From NCBI GenBank assembly GCA_019075905.1, contig JAGXAM010000013.1, positions 1 through 64,000 on the forward strand: a stretch of DNA of 64,000 nt, written 5' to 3'. A program made the position numbers and the translations under genes. The stretch's first letter is position 1; each line of letters begins with the position of its first letter. Source of the stretch: Hyphomicrobiales bacterium. Its GTDB lineage: Bacteria > Pseudomonadota > Alphaproteobacteria > Rhizobiales > Beijerinckiaceae. The notes beneath the pieces are model-generated. The model made no database searches, had not been told where the DNA came from, and was given only the letters and a program-made list of their open reading frames with translations. Positions 63,940-64,000 of this stretch are shown here, one piece after another.

Positions 63940-64000
63940 CTATGTCCCCAGAATGGCTTGAATCAGCGCCAGTCCGGCGACGGCAGCCGTATCGGCCCGT
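63940..64000 (-). CDS. rsmE: 16S rRNA m3U1498 methyltransferase RsmE, C-terminal end (cut by window edge)
   Basis: The last 19 codons encode RADTAAVAGLALIQAILGT and a TAG stop. The RADTA followed by a hydrophobic helix is the conserved end of the SPOUT methyltransferase RsmE, where the arginine and TA lie near the cofactor knot. Only this tail is visible, so the identification rests on a short match. Confidence 0.6.
   Translation of the reverse strand, partial: RADTAAVAGLALIQAILGT

Overview
The window reads as a high-GC alphaproteobacterial chromosome, most likely order Hyphomicrobiales (Rhizobiales). Support comes from the ChpT and CpdR cell-cycle phosphorelay proteins, a fused CysN/CysC, an ELM1-like protein beside GreA, a DUF6867-type protein inside a liv operon, and several branched-chain-amino-acid-type (HAAT) ABC transporters. 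No rRNA, tRNA, CRISPR array or complete insertion sequence was seen. The only transposon trace is the 5' end of an IS3-family orfA cut by the left edge.

Left region (1-16.6 kb) is catabolic. An MFS transporter, a carboxymuconolactone-decarboxylase-like protein and a DUF849 beta-keto acid cleavage enzyme (BKACE) precede an AraC-family regulator. Two tandem TGTCCC-N8-AA elements, one before the MFS gene and one before the decarboxylase-like gene, look like its operators. A minus-strand operon of ten genes (13695 down to 4481) faces an IclR regulator. It encodes a cyclase-family hydrolase, a cupin, an SDR, a 3-hydroxyacyl-CoA-dehydrogenase-like enzyme, a second BKACE, a PhlG-like (diacetylphloroglucinol hydrolase) protein, and a HAAT transporter whose two ATPases are fused. 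I infer uptake and breakdown of an unidentified beta-hydroxy, beta-keto or acyl-phenolic compound. Gene remnants follow the IclR gene, then an outer-membrane porin.

The 16.7-25 kb region is sulfur and amino-acid related. It holds cysD-cysNC, a glutathione transferase, and a divergent four-gene operon: acyl-CoA dehydrogenase, amino acid:[carrier protein] ligase (a SerRS-like enzyme), MetY-like PLP enzyme and a divergent MetA-like acyltransferase. This operon is the strongest candidate for an undescribed biosynthetic system. Its carrier protein is not visible here, although a Sfp-type phosphopantetheinyl transferase lies at about 32 kb.

The 25-31.4 kb region is a receptor-less chemotaxis-type operon (cheA-REC, cheW, cheY, a receiver-less cheB, cheR and a GNAT gene) next to chpT. 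Two more complete HAAT transporters occupy 32.3-37.8 kb and 40.3-45.0 kb, separated by rlmN, a small GlsB-like membrane protein and a GNAT enzyme. Housekeeping genes ELM1-like, greA, carB and cpdR follow.

The 50.9-59.5 kb region is a polyol locus: SorC regulator, a SmoEFGK-like ABC transporter, two polyol dehydrogenases and a D-ribulokinase-like FGGY kinase. The right end carries rdgB, rph, a membrane EAL protein with a degenerate GGDEF motif, and the last codons of rsmE. All family assignments come from reading motifs; no database search was run.
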